Assembly: GCF_003985155.1 (NCBI RefSeq)
Contig: NZ_ML133688.1
Span: forward strand, 585,464-649,463
Reading direction: 5' to 3'
DNA from: Rhizobium vallis
GTDB taxonomy: Bacteria > Pseudomonadota > Alphaproteobacteria > Rhizobiales > Rhizobiaceae
Length of the DNA stretch: 64,000 nt
How positions within the stretch are numbered: position 1 is the stretch's first letter; every line of letters starts with the position of its first letter. The notes under the pieces are model-generated. The model did not search any database, had not been told where the DNA came from, and saw nothing but the letters and a program-made list of their open reading frames with translations. A program made the translations under genes and the position numbers. Of this stretch, positions 17,416 to 25,392 are shown piece after piece.

Positions 17416-19056
17416 ATGAAACACTTCTTCAACCGCAGGGAAACCATCGTCACCGAAGCTCTGGACGGCCTGCTTCTGACGACGAGCAGCGGCCGTCTTG
17501 CCCGTCTCGACAGCTTTCCCGACATCAAGGTGATCCTGCGCGCGGACTGGGACAAGTCTGAGGTGGCGATCATCTCGGGCGGCGGTGCCGGCCATGAACC
17601 GTCCCATGCCGGCTTCGTCGGTAAGGGCATGCTGACGGCAGCCGTCTCCGGCGAGATCTTCGCGTCGCCGAGCGTCGATGCGGTGCTGACGGCGATCCGC
17701 GCCGTCACCGGTCCGAAGGGCGCCCTGCTCATCGTCAAGAATTATACCGGCGATCGCCTGAATTTCGGCCTCGCCGCCGAAAAGGCACGCGCCGAGGGTT
17801 TCGACGTCGAAATGGTCATCGTCGCCGATGACATCGCCATCCCGGGCATCAACCAGCCGCGCGGCGTCGCCGGCACCCTATTCGTCCACAAGATCGCGGG
17901 CTATCACGCCGAAAGGGGCGAGGACCTGAAGACGGTCGCGGCTCATGCCGCGGCGGCGGCCGGCGATATCGTCTCGCTCGGCATGTCGCTCTCCACCTGC
18001 AGCGTGCCCGGACAGGCGCATGAGGATCGCCTCGGCGCTGATGAAGGCGAACTCGGCCTCGGCATCCATGGCGAACCCGGCGCCGAGCGCATCGCACTGC
18101 AGCCGGTCGCCGATATCGTCGCCACCATGGCGGCGCGCCTGACCCCGGCCTTGCGCGAAGGCGCAAGCCACGCCCTCCTCATCAACAATCTCGGCGCCGT
18201 GCCGCCGCTCGAAATGACCGTCATCGCCAAGACAGTGCTGTCCTCGCCGCTTGGCCGCCACGTCAGGCTGATCGTCGGCCCGGCGCCGATGATGACCGCG
18301 CTCAACATGAACGGCTTCTCGCTGTCGCTGATCCGGTTGGATGGCGCGCGCGAGGCGGCGCTGACAGCAGCGGTCGAACCGCATGCCTGGATGCCGGCCG
18401 CCGAACGCCACGAGATCAGCATCGTCGCGGCACCGAGAACATCAGCCGGCTTGAACGGTTCAGCCGTGGCGGGTGAGAACAGCCGCAACCGTCGCCTCAT
18501 CACGGCGCTCTGCGAGCATCTGATCTCGCAAGAAAACGAACTCAACCGGCTGGACGGCCGCGTCGGCGATGGCGATACCGGCTCGACGGTGGCCACAGGC
18601 GCCCGCAGCGTGCTTGCCCGCTTGGACATGCTGCCGCTCGATAAGCCGGCGGCAACGCTTGCCTCGCTCGGCGATATCCTCGGCACCAGCATGGGCGGAT
18701 CGAGCGGCGTGCTGCTATCGATCTTCTTCACCGCCGCAGCCAAGGCGATGGCCGATAAAGCCGATATATCAGCGGCTCTCCTTGCCGGGCTCGACAGGAT
18801 GACGTTCTATGGAGGAGCAGGAGTCGGCGACCGGACGATGGTCGATGCGCTGTCGCCTGCCCTGCAGGCGCTCGCGTCAGGCGATATCGCTGCCGCGGCA
18901 AGGGCAGCGGCATCAGGTGCGGAGTCGACGAAGACGATGACGAAGGCGAGAGCCGGACGCGCTTCCTATGTCGGCGAAAGGGACCTAGTGGGTGTCGCCG
19001 ATCCCGGCGCGGTCGCGGTTGCCGGCGCGTTCGGCGTGGCGGCAAGCCTCGCCTGA
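17416..19056 (+). CDS. Dihydroxyacetone kinase, DhaK-DhaL fusion (ATP type)
   Basis: A 546-aa single-chain kinase. Residues 1-330 are a DhaK domain with ISGGGAGHEPSHAGFVGKGM and the substrate-binding histidine H218 in LGIHGEPG. A linker follows, then from about 360 a DhaL domain with GRVGDGDTGSTVATG (Mg-nucleotide aspartates), MGGSSGVLLSIF and GVGDRTMVDAL. ATP-dependent DHA kinases of Citrobacter and eukaryotes have this fused arrangement, so the phosphoryl donor is probably ATP. The substrate may be dihydroxyacetone or a four-carbon ketose. It is transcribed after the importer genes; ATG at 17416 has no strong ribosome site. Confidence 0.88.
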   Translation: MKHFFNRRETIVTEALDGLLLTTSSGRLARLDSFPDIKVILRADWDKSEVAIISGGGAGHEPSHAGFVGKGMLTAAVSGEIFASPSVDAVLTAIRAVTGPKGALLIVKNYTGDRLNFGLAAEKARAEGFDVEMVIVADDIAIPGINQPRGVAGTLFVHKIAGYHAERGEDLKTVAAHAAAAAGDIVSLGMSLSTCSVPGQAHEDRLGADEGELGLGIHGEPGAERIALQPVADIVATMAARLTPALREGASHALLINNLGAVPPLEMTVIAKTVLSSPLGRHVRLIVGPAPMMTALNMNGFSLSLIRLDGAREAALTAAVEPHAWMPAAERHEISIVAAPRTSAGLNGSAVAGENSRNRRLITALCEHLISQENELNRLDGRVGDGDTGSTVATGARSVLARLDMLPLDKPAATLASLGDILGTSMGGSSGVLLSIFFTAAAKAMADKADISAALLAGLDRMTFYGGAGVGDRTMVDALSPALQALASGDIAAAARAAASGAESTKTMTKARAGRASYVGERDLVGVADPGAVAVAGAFGVAASLA

Positions 19057-19106
19057 CCGAGTAAAGTTCGAAAGCCCGCGGGAGACGGGCGACAGGGAGG
19101 ATGGCA

Positions 19107-19721
19107 GTGCAGGCGGAACCGGTGCTTGTGGCGGGATTGATCGAGGTGTGCCGCGCGACGATCGCGGAAAACGCCGATCACCTCTGCGCACTCGATCGCG
19201 CCATCGGCGATGGCGATCACGGAACCAATATGCGGCGCGGCTGCGAGGCGGTGAGCGCCGAGGGCGAGAGCCTGTCCAGCCTGCCCTTCCCCGACGCCGT
19301 GGAAAAGATCGGCCTGACGCTGGTGATGAATGTCGGGGGCGCGGCTGGCCCGCTCTACGGCACGCTGCTGATCGAGATCGGCCGCGAGCTTCGCAAAAGC
19401 GAGGAGAAGGCCGATTTTTCCCTCGTGCTGAAACAGGCGATCGACGCAGTGGCAAAACGCGGGCGGTCGCACGCCGGCGACAAGACGCTGCTCGACGTGC
19501 TCTATCCCGTCCATGCCGCGCTGGCGAAGCGGTCTCCGCTCGGCGACGTCGCCCGCAAGGCCGAACGTTCGGCTGACAGGACCGCCGCGATGAAGGCGAT
19601 GCGCGGGCGCGCCGCCTATCTCGGCGACCGCTCGATCGGCCATGTCGATCCCGGCGCGTCGAGCTGCGCGCTGCTGACAACGGCGATCTGCCGCTATCTC
19701 GGGGAGCGCCGCCCCCAATGA
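19107..19721 (+). CDS. dhaL: PTS-type DhaL subunit
   Basis: A 204-aa DhaL protein that holds the nucleotide in PEP-dependent DHA kinases. Motifs: LDRAIGDGDHGTNM (metal and ADP site), MNVGGAAGPLYG, and MRGRAAYLGDRSIGHVDPGA. In the E. coli system ADP stays bound and is rephosphorylated by DhaM. The ATG at 19101 touches GGGAGG, too close for initiation, so I use the GTG at 19107, which stands six bases from that site. The stop overlaps dhaM. DhaK is not adjacent; it is encoded 2.8 kb downstream. Confidence 0.9.
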   Translation: MQAEPVLVAGLIEVCRATIAENADHLCALDRAIGDGDHGTNMRRGCEAVSAEGESLSSLPFPDAVEKIGLTLVMNVGGAAGPLYGTLLIEIGRELRKSEEKADFSLVLKQAIDAVAKRGRSHAGDKTLLDVLYPVHAALAKRSPLGDVARKAERSADRTAAMKAMRGRAAYLGDRSIGHVDPGASSCALLTTAICRYLGERRPQ

Positions 19722-19735
19722 ATGAAAGGACCGGC

Positions 19736-20134
19736 ATGAATGGAAAGACCGCAAACGTGGGTATCGTGATCGTCTCCCACTCGCCACTGGTGGCAAGGGG
19801 CATCGCCGACATGGTGCGGCAGATGGTCGGCGATTGCGTGCCGCTCGCCTGGTCGGGCGGCAACGTCCATGGCGAGCTCGGCACCGATGCCGGCGGTATC
19901 CTGAAGGCGATCGAGGCCGCCTGGTCCGATGCCGGCGTCGCCGTCTTCGTCGATCTCGGTGGCGCCGAGACCAACAGCGAGATGGCGATCGAAATGCTGG
20001 GCCTTCCCCGGTCGGCCCTCGTCTCCATCTGCAACGCCCCGCTCGTCGAAGGCGCTGTCATCGCCGCCGCCGAAGCGTCGGGGGGCGCATCATTGGCCAA
20101 GGTCGTCGCCACAGCCGAGGAACTATCCCCCTGA
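19736..20134 (+). CDS. dhaM: DhaM, EIIA-Man-type phosphoryl donor
   Basis: A 132-aa single-domain protein of the EIIA-mannose fold. VGIVIVSHSPLVARGIADMV carries the phospho-histidine (H15) that corresponds to His9 of E. coli DhaM, and VFVDLGGAETNSEMAIE is typical of DhaM. It passes the phosphoryl group from HPr to DhaL-bound ADP. E. coli DhaM fuses EIIA, HPr and an EI piece; here the domains are separate genes in the same order. Two starts are possible: 19718 (ATGA overlap with dhaL) and 19736, which has AAAGGA five bases upstream. Confidence 0.88.
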   Translation: MNGKTANVGIVIVSHSPLVARGIADMVRQMVGDCVPLAWSGGNVHGELGTDAGGILKAIEAAWSDAGVAVFVDLGGAETNSEMAIEMLGLPRSALVSICNAPLVEGAVIAAAEASGGASLAKVVATAEELSP

Positions 20135-20478
20135 TGACGAGCAGATTGCGTATTGAAAAACAGGAGCCTGATCCTTTGCACGTGAATTGCCAGACGGAGG
20201 TGGAAGTCAAGCACGGCGTCGGGCTGCATGCCCGCCCCTCCGTCACCTTCACGCGGCTTGCCAAGTCTTTCCCCTGTTCGATCGAGGTCGCCGTCAACGG
20301 CAGCGACGTCTGGCTGAACGGCAAGAGCATCATCAAGATCATGGGCGCCAGAATCCGCAAAGGGTCGATCCTCAGAATACGGGCAGACGGCATTCTCGCC
20401 GAAGAGGCGATCCGCGCCCTCAAGGAACTCATCGAGCGCAACTTCGATGAGGAAAAGAAACATGGCAGAACCGCTTAG
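20134..20478 (+). CDS. ptsH: HPr phosphocarrier protein of the Dha relay
   Basis: An HPr protein with GLHARPS (phospho-histidine, H32 from this start) and NGKSIIKIMG around the serine that corresponds to Ser46. The sequence KIMGARI departs from the usual MGIMSL, so it looks specialised. The ATG at 20134 overlaps the dhaM stop by one base; a TTG at 20176 with AGGAG nine bases upstream gives an HPr of normal length (100 aa) and may be the true start. It carries phosphate from the operon's own enzyme I to DhaM. The overlap with ptsI is 17 bases. Confidence 0.87.
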   Translation: MTSRLRIEKQEPDPLHVNCQTEVEVKHGVGLHARPSVTFTRLAKSFPCSIEVAVNGSDVWLNGKSIIKIMGARIRKGSILRIRADGILAEEAIRALKELIERNFDEEKKHGRTA

Positions 20479-22027
20479 GCTGAAAGCAAAGAGCGCATCC
20501 CCGGGCATCGCATCCGGCCCGGCCTTCCTCGCGGAGGAGCCGAAGGCTGCTTCCGCGCCCGGAACCGCCGGCGGCTACGGCGCGCTTGAGAAGGCGATCG
20601 ATATCTCGATCGGCGAACTCGAGCGCCTCGCCGAGGGCGCCGATGCCGAAAGCCGCGATATCATCGACTTCCAGATCGAGGTGCTCCGCGATCCGACGAT
20701 CGCGGAAGCAACAGGCGCGCGCATGCAAGCCGACGAGAATGTCGTCTTCGCTTGGGTCGCCACGCTCGACGCCTATGTCGACGAACTCGAAGCGGCCGAC
20801 GAGGAACAGATGCGGGCGCGAGCCATCGACATTCTCGACATCAAGAACCGCGTGCTCGGCGCGCTCGCCGGCACCCCGGTCGCCGATTTCCCGCCCGGCT
20901 CGGTCTTCGTCGGCAAGGACATGGAGCCGAGCCGCTTCCTCGCTCATGACTGGTCGAAGGGCGGCGGTATCGCGCTGTTTGCGGGCAGCACCGCCGGCCA
21001 CGTCGCTCTGCTCGCCCGGGCGAAATCCGTGCCGATGGTGGTCGCCACAGGCCGTTTTTCAGCCACTGACGGCGATCCCGTCGGCGTCGACGGCGACGCC
21101 GGCGCCGTCATCCTCAAGGCGGGTGGCATGCTGATCCCGCCGCCAGCACCAGCTGGCGACATCAAGACTGAAAGCGGCGAGTTGCGCACGGCGGACGGCG
21201 TACCGATCCTGATCTCCATCAACATCAACGATGCCGCCGAGATCGATGAGCTCGATCCGGCAACGGCGGGCGTCGGCCTGATGCGCTCGGAATTTTCAGT
21301 CACCTCGATCGCCGACGCCGCCAATGAGGAACGGCAGCTGGCGATCTATCGCCGCGTGCTGGAGCAGGCGGGCGATAAGCCGGTGATCATAAGAATGCTG
21401 GATATCGGCGGCGACAAGCCGCTCGCCGGCCTCGAAGACCTGCCGGCCCTCGAACCTGGCCTGCGCGGCATCCGGCTGCTGCTTGCCCGGCCGGAAATCG
21501 CCCGCGTTCAGGCCCGCGCCCTGTTGCGCGCCGCCGTTTTCGGCAAGCTCTCGGTGATGCTGCCGATGGTGACCTTTCCCGACGAGGTCGACAGGATGCG
21601 CGAACTGTTCCGCGAAGAGGCCGAAAAGCTCGGCCGCCGCGCCTTGCAGCACCGCATGCCGCCGATCGGCATGATGGTGGAAGTGCCATCTGCCGCATTG
21701 ATGCTCGATACCTTCGGATCGGCGGCCTTCTTCTCCTTCGGCACCAACGACCTCACGCAATATCTTGCCGCCTCCACCCGTGACGGCAACGAGGCCGATG
21801 CCGGCAAGGCAGCACCCGCCGTGCTCCGGCTGATTGAGCAGGCGGTAAAACTTGCCGGCGGCAAACCGGTCAGCATCTGCGGCGACATGGCCGGCGATCC
21901 CCGCTATCTCCCGGGGCTGCTTGCCGCCGGCCTCCGGCATTTTTCCGTGGCGCCGGCCCGCCGTCCCGCGATAAGATCGGCGATGGTCGGCCTCAACGCC
22001 GATGGCACAAGGGCAGCCGGAGAGTAG
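20462..22027 (+). CDS. ptsI: PTS enzyme I (PEP-protein phosphotransferase)
   Basis: A 521-aa enzyme I. The phospho-histidine is H180 in AGSTAGHVALLARAKSVPM. The PEP-binding half has GVGLMRSEF, MLDIGGDKPL, MVEVPSAALMLD, FSFGTNDLTQYLAA and the catalytic C473 in SICGDMAGDP. It lacks the N-terminal GAF domain of the nitrogen-PTS enzyme EI-Ntr that most rhizobia rely on, and is shorter than E. coli EI. The start at 20462 has GAGGAAA upstream and overlaps the HPr gene. It feeds PEP phosphate into HPr, then DhaM and DhaL. Confidence 0.93.
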   Translation: MAEPLRLKAKSASPGIASGPAFLAEEPKAASAPGTAGGYGALEKAIDISIGELERLAEGADAESRDIIDFQIEVLRDPTIAEATGARMQADENVVFAWVATLDAYVDELEAADEEQMRARAIDILDIKNRVLGALAGTPVADFPPGSVFVGKDMEPSRFLAHDWSKGGGIALFAGSTAGHVALLARAKSVPMVVATGRFSATDGDPVGVDGDAGAVILKAGGMLIPPPAPAGDIKTESGELRTADGVPILISININDAAEIDELDPATAGVGLMRSEFSVTSIADAANEERQLAIYRRVLEQAGDKPVIIRMLDIGGDKPLAGLEDLPALEPGLRGIRLLLARPEIARVQARALLRAAVFGKLSVMLPMVTFPDEVDRMRELFREEAEKLGRRALQHRMPPIGMMVEVPSAALMLDTFGSAAFFSFGTNDLTQYLAASTRDGNEADAGKAAPAVLRLIEQAVKLAGGKPVSICGDMAGDPRYLPGLLAAGLRHFSVAPARRPAIRSAMVGLNADGTRAAGE

Positions 22028-22028
22028 G

Positions 22029-22442
22029 ATGGCGCGCGAAGACACCGAAGACGCCATAATCGCCTACAAGTCCATTCTGGCGCAGATCATCGACAATAGG
22101 CCGTCCGGCACGCGCCAGCGTCTGGCGACGGCGCTCGGCAAGCACCGCAGCTTCGTCACCCAGATCACCAGTCCGACCTATGCGACGCCGCTGCCGGCGC
22201 GCCATCTAGCGACGATCGTGCGCGTCTGCCATTTTAGCGCCACTGAGGAGGAACGCTTTCTCGAAGCCTATCAGGCCGCCCATCCCGGCAAGCTGCCGGA
22301 TCTCGGCCATTCCGAGAAATTGCGGCACCTGTCGCTGATGGTGCCCGACTTCGGCGACGACCGGAAAAACCGCCTCCTGGAAGAGGCGATCTCCGATCTG
22401 GTGCAGAAGATCGTCGCGATATCAGGGGCAAGCGAGCAGTGA
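22029..22442 (+). CDS. HTH-like protein inside the Dha operon
   Basis: A 137-aa protein. Residues 20-70 contain RQRLATALGKHRSFVTQIT, which has the pattern of an XRE-type helix-turn-helix, followed by a helical C-terminal part (EERFLEAYQAAHPGKLPDLG, then LLEEAISDLVQKIVAI). I do not recognise a named family. It starts two bases after the ptsI stop with AGAGTAGG upstream, so it is co-transcribed. It could be the operon's regulator, sensing kinase state as DhaR does in E. coli, though it has no visible ligand domain. Assignment as DNA-binding is inferred. Confidence 0.6.
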   Translation: MAREDTEDAIIAYKSILAQIIDNRPSGTRQRLATALGKHRSFVTQITSPTYATPLPARHLATIVRVCHFSATEEERFLEAYQAAHPGKLPDLGHSEKLRHLSLMVPDFGDDRKNRLLEEAISDLVQKIVAISGASEQ

Positions 22443-22493
22443 AGAGTGAGCGGGCTGACGTAACGTAATGTTTTTGGCCTTGGGAGGGGCTTG

Positions 22494-23486
22494 ATGAAGA
22501 AGTTCATGAACACCGCGGAAACCATGGTCGCCGAAAGCGTCGAAGGCTTTGTGCGCGCCCATGAGGCCTTCGTGGTGTTCGGGGCCGAGCGCAAATGCAT
22601 CCGCCGCCGCCATCTGACATCAGGCAAGGTGGCGCTGATATCAGGCGGCGGCGCCGGCCACGAGCCGATGCATATCGGCTTCGTCGGACAGGGCATGCTC
22701 GATGCCGCCTGCGTCGGCCATATCTTCACCTCGCCGACGCCGAGCCAGATCATGGCCGCCATCGAGGAGGCCGATACCGGCGCCGGCTGCCTGCTCGTGG
22801 TCAAGAATTATGATGGCGACCTGATGAATTTCGAAATGGCGATCGAGATGGCCGGTGACCGCCACAGCCTCGACATGATCGTCGTCAGCGACGATATCGA
22901 GACGTCGAGAACAGGCGAAGGCCGCGGCCGGCGCGGTGTCGCTGGAACACTGATCATCGAAAAGATCCTGGGTGCCGCGGCCGAACGCGGCATGCCGCTC
23001 GCCGAATTGAAGCAGCTTGGCGAGGGGCTGAACACCCGCATCCGCTCGATGGGGGTCGCGCTGAACGGCGTGACGGTGCCGCAGACCGAGCGCACGACGT
23101 TTGCGCTCGGACCCGACGAGATGGAAATGGGCGTCGGAATCCATGGCGAGCCCGGTCATGCCAGGCAGCCCTTCGCCGCTGCCGACGCCATCATCATGCG
23201 TCTCTGCGAGACCATCATCGCCGACATCGCAGTGACGCCGGGCGCCCGGGCGCTGCTCTTCGTCAACGGCCTCGGCGGCACGCCGCCCGCCGAACTCTAC
23301 CTCGCATATAGCGGCGCCCGCCGTTTCATCGAGGGGAAAGCCATCCCGATCGAGCGCTCTCTTGTCGGAACCTATGTCACCTCGCTCGACATGCAGGGAC
23401 TGTCCATCACCCTCGCCTTGCTGACCGACGAGGAGATCACGCTCTGGGACGCGCCGGTAGCGACGGCCGCTTTGCGCTGGCCGTGA
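22494..23486 (+). CDS. dhaK: PTS-type DhaK subunit, substrate-binding
   Basis: A 330-aa DhaK protein, the ketose-binding subunit. ISGGGAGHEPMHIGFVGQGM forms the nucleotide-fold core and H217 in GVGIHGEPGH is the histidine that forms the hemiaminal with the substrate (His218 in E. coli). It has no DhaL domain, so its partner should be the free DhaL at 19107. The ATG at 22494 follows GGGAGGGG; a TTG three bases earlier is less likely. It is the last gene of the operon. Compared with the fusion it has an insertion SRTGEGRGRRGVAG, which is normal for bacterial DhaK. Confidence 0.9.
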   Translation: MKKFMNTAETMVAESVEGFVRAHEAFVVFGAERKCIRRRHLTSGKVALISGGGAGHEPMHIGFVGQGMLDAACVGHIFTSPTPSQIMAAIEEADTGAGCLLVVKNYDGDLMNFEMAIEMAGDRHSLDMIVVSDDIETSRTGEGRGRRGVAGTLIIEKILGAAAERGMPLAELKQLGEGLNTRIRSMGVALNGVTVPQTERTTFALGPDEMEMGVGIHGEPGHARQPFAAADAIIMRLCETIIADIAVTPGARALLFVNGLGGTPPAELYLAYSGARRFIEGKAIPIERSLVGTYVTSLDMQGLSITLALLTDEEITLWDAPVATAALRWP

Positions 23487-23499
23487 CCGCCTTCTCACA

Positions 23500-24228
23500 T
23501 CAAATATAGAGCGGCGCCATCTTGCGCCAGGCGCCGGGGCGGTGGGCGCGGCCGTCCCAGACATGCAGCTGGTGGCGAATATTCTTTTCGCCGAGCAGCC
23601 GGCTGAGATAGCGGTTGTTGTCGAGGAAAGGGTCGGCATCACCGATGGTCAGGACGATCTCGCGCTCGCGCAGGCTGTCGACACGCCAGTCGGAGCCGAG
23701 ACCGGGCAGGAAATGCGTCGGCGTGTGGAAATAGACGCTGTCGTCGTAATAGCCGTCAAACAGGTCGCCGAAGGATTCCACCTTCATCGTCAGGTCGTAG
23801 CGGCCGGAAAAGGCGACGAGCTTGCGGAAGAGATGCGGATGGCGAAAGAACAGGCTTGCCGCCTGGAAGGCGCCGAGGCTGCAGCCATGCACCATGGTGC
23901 AATCATGCGGGTTCTTCGCCGCCATCAAAGGCAGCACTTCGTGGAGGATATAATCCTCGAGGGCCGCATGCCGGCGGATGCGCTCGGCAGGATGATGGTG
24001 GAAACCGTAGAAACTGTCGGCGGCCAGGCCTTCGATGCAATAGAGCTGGATGTGACCGGCCTGCAGTTTGTCGCTAAGGCTCGCGACCAGGCCGAGCTGT
24101 TCATATTCGAAAAAGCGCCCTTCCCGCGTCGGAAAGACCAGAACCTTGGCGCCGGCATGGCCGAACACCAGCAACTCCATGTCTCGATGCAGCCGCTGGC
24201 TATACCAGCTCAGATATTCGCGGTTCAT
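23500..24228 (-). CDS. Esterase-like alpha/beta hydrolase
   Basis: A 242-aa protein of the putative esterase (esterase D-like) family. The nucleophile lies in VHGCSLGAFQAA, with acidic residue in GDADPFLDNN and the histidine in WDGRAHRPGAW. No signal peptide. The start overlaps the stop of the upstream hydrolase gene by four bases, so the two form an operon. The stop is 14 bases from the convergent dhaK stop. The substrate is unknown; a small acyl ester or S-formyl thioester would fit the fold. Confidence 0.8.
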   Translation of the reverse strand: MNREYLSWYSQRLHRDMELLVFGHAGAKVLVFPTREGRFFEYEQLGLVASLSDKLQAGHIQLYCIEGLAADSFYGFHHHPAERIRRHAALEDYILHEVLPLMAAKNPHDCTMVHGCSLGAFQAASLFFRHPHLFRKLVAFSGRYDLTMKVESFGDLFDGYYDDSVYFHTPTHFLPGLGSDWRVDSLREREIVLTIGDADPFLDNNRYLSRLLGEKNIRHQLHVWDGRAHRPGAWRKMAPLYI

Positions 24229-25184
24229 GACACCCTGAAGAACTGTCCGATCTTGTCGCGGAGAACCGCCTCTTGCTCAGCACTTCCAGGGTAATCGAAA
24301 TGACCGGCATCCAGGATGAAGATTTCATTATATTTCCGTATCGCATTTGCGACAGCGAACTGGCAGGGCGGCGCCACCGAAGGATCGAACAGCGCAACCG
24401 CCGTCAGCATCGGCACATCGATCCGCGTCGCCGCGGTCGCCGCATCGTAGAAGCGCAGCGTCTCCAGCACGTTTCCATGTTTCGCCTGATATTCCTGCAC
24501 GGCTTGCGCGCTGCCGACGGTCGGCAACTTCAGCCTGAGCGGCTGGTGGCCGAAGCTCGGCAGCGCCAGATGGCCGCGATCGATGCGCGGGTCGTAAGCG
24601 ATCGCCATCGCCCCGACGCCGCCGCCGAAGCTGATGCCGCTATAGCCGATATGGCCTGAGAGCCAGGGATAGAGCGCGACAAGCGTCGAAACGGCGAGCC
24701 AGATATCCTCGACGCAGCCGCCGATGATATAGGAGCCGGGCTTGTCGATATCGTGCAGCACATGCCAGGACGGATTCTCTGAGATCGGCGGATGTCTGCT
24801 CAGCGATAGCCCCCGGCAGCACGGAAAAAGCACTGCCGTTTCCTCGACTGGCAGATTGAAGTCAGGCTGATCCCGCCCGCCATACCCATGCCCGACGACG
24901 AGCCCTCGCTTCACTTGCCCCTCGCGCGGCAGCAGCAGCCAGCCCCCGATCTTGAACGCACCGGTCGAGAGATAGACGAGGTCGAGCACATGCCAGTCGG
25001 GATGGTTGAGTTTGCTGAGCGAGATCACCGGCCGCGGATCAACCGCCAGCGCCTTCAGATACCGCGCCTCCCAGAACGCATCGAAGCCCGCCGGCTCTTC
25101 CGGCGGTTCGATCGCCAGAAGCTCTTCGAGCCGCATGCCGTAGGTCGGGTCGAAGTTGAAAGGATGTGTCTTGGGAATGCTCAT
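24225..25184 (-). CDS. Acetyl xylan esterase-like hydrolase
   Basis: A 319-aa alpha/beta hydrolase of the AXE1/deacetylase type. Key parts: VVGHGYGGRDQPDFNLPV (oxyanion region), nucleophile in GYSGISFGGGVGAMA, aspartate in AVALFDPSVAPPCQ and histidine in DAGHFDYPG. I start it at the ATG at 25182-25184 (MSIPKTHPFNFDPTYG); longer versions add an arginine-rich segment with no homology. No signal peptide, so an intracellular deacetylase acting on an imported acetylated sugar is plausible. Confidence 0.8.
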   Translation of the reverse strand: MSIPKTHPFNFDPTYGMRLEELLAIEPPEEPAGFDAFWEARYLKALAVDPRPVISLSKLNHPDWHVLDLVYLSTGAFKIGGWLLLPREGQVKRGLVVGHGYGGRDQPDFNLPVEETAVLFPCCRGLSLSRHPPISENPSWHVLHDIDKPGSYIIGGCVEDIWLAVSTLVALYPWLSGHIGYSGISFGGGVGAMAIAYDPRIDRGHLALPSFGHQPLRLKLPTVGSAQAVQEYQAKHGNVLETLRFYDAATAATRIDVPMLTAVALFDPSVAPPCQFAVANAIRKYNEIFILDAGHFDYPGSAEQEAVLRDKIGQFFRVS

Positions 25185-25392
25185 CCAAAGCTTGTCCCGT
25201 GAAAACGCCCGCGACGCAAGGTTCTGCCTGCGTCGGCGGCGAGACCGTGCCTTCAGCAGCTCATCCTGCCGCACCAGCCACCCCACCCTCTGTCCTGCTC
25301 GGGCTCGACCCGAGCATCCACGCGGCCATGGTCGGCAGTCCGTCATGAAAGCAAGCCGGCGAAGTTCATCGCCGCGTCGCCGTCCCCCGGGG

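Noticed and set aside
18985..20508. A 507-aa minus-strand frame over dhaL, dhaM and the HPr gene
   Set aside because: Arginine/serine-rich antisense sequence; the plus strand carries catalytic motifs in all three genes.
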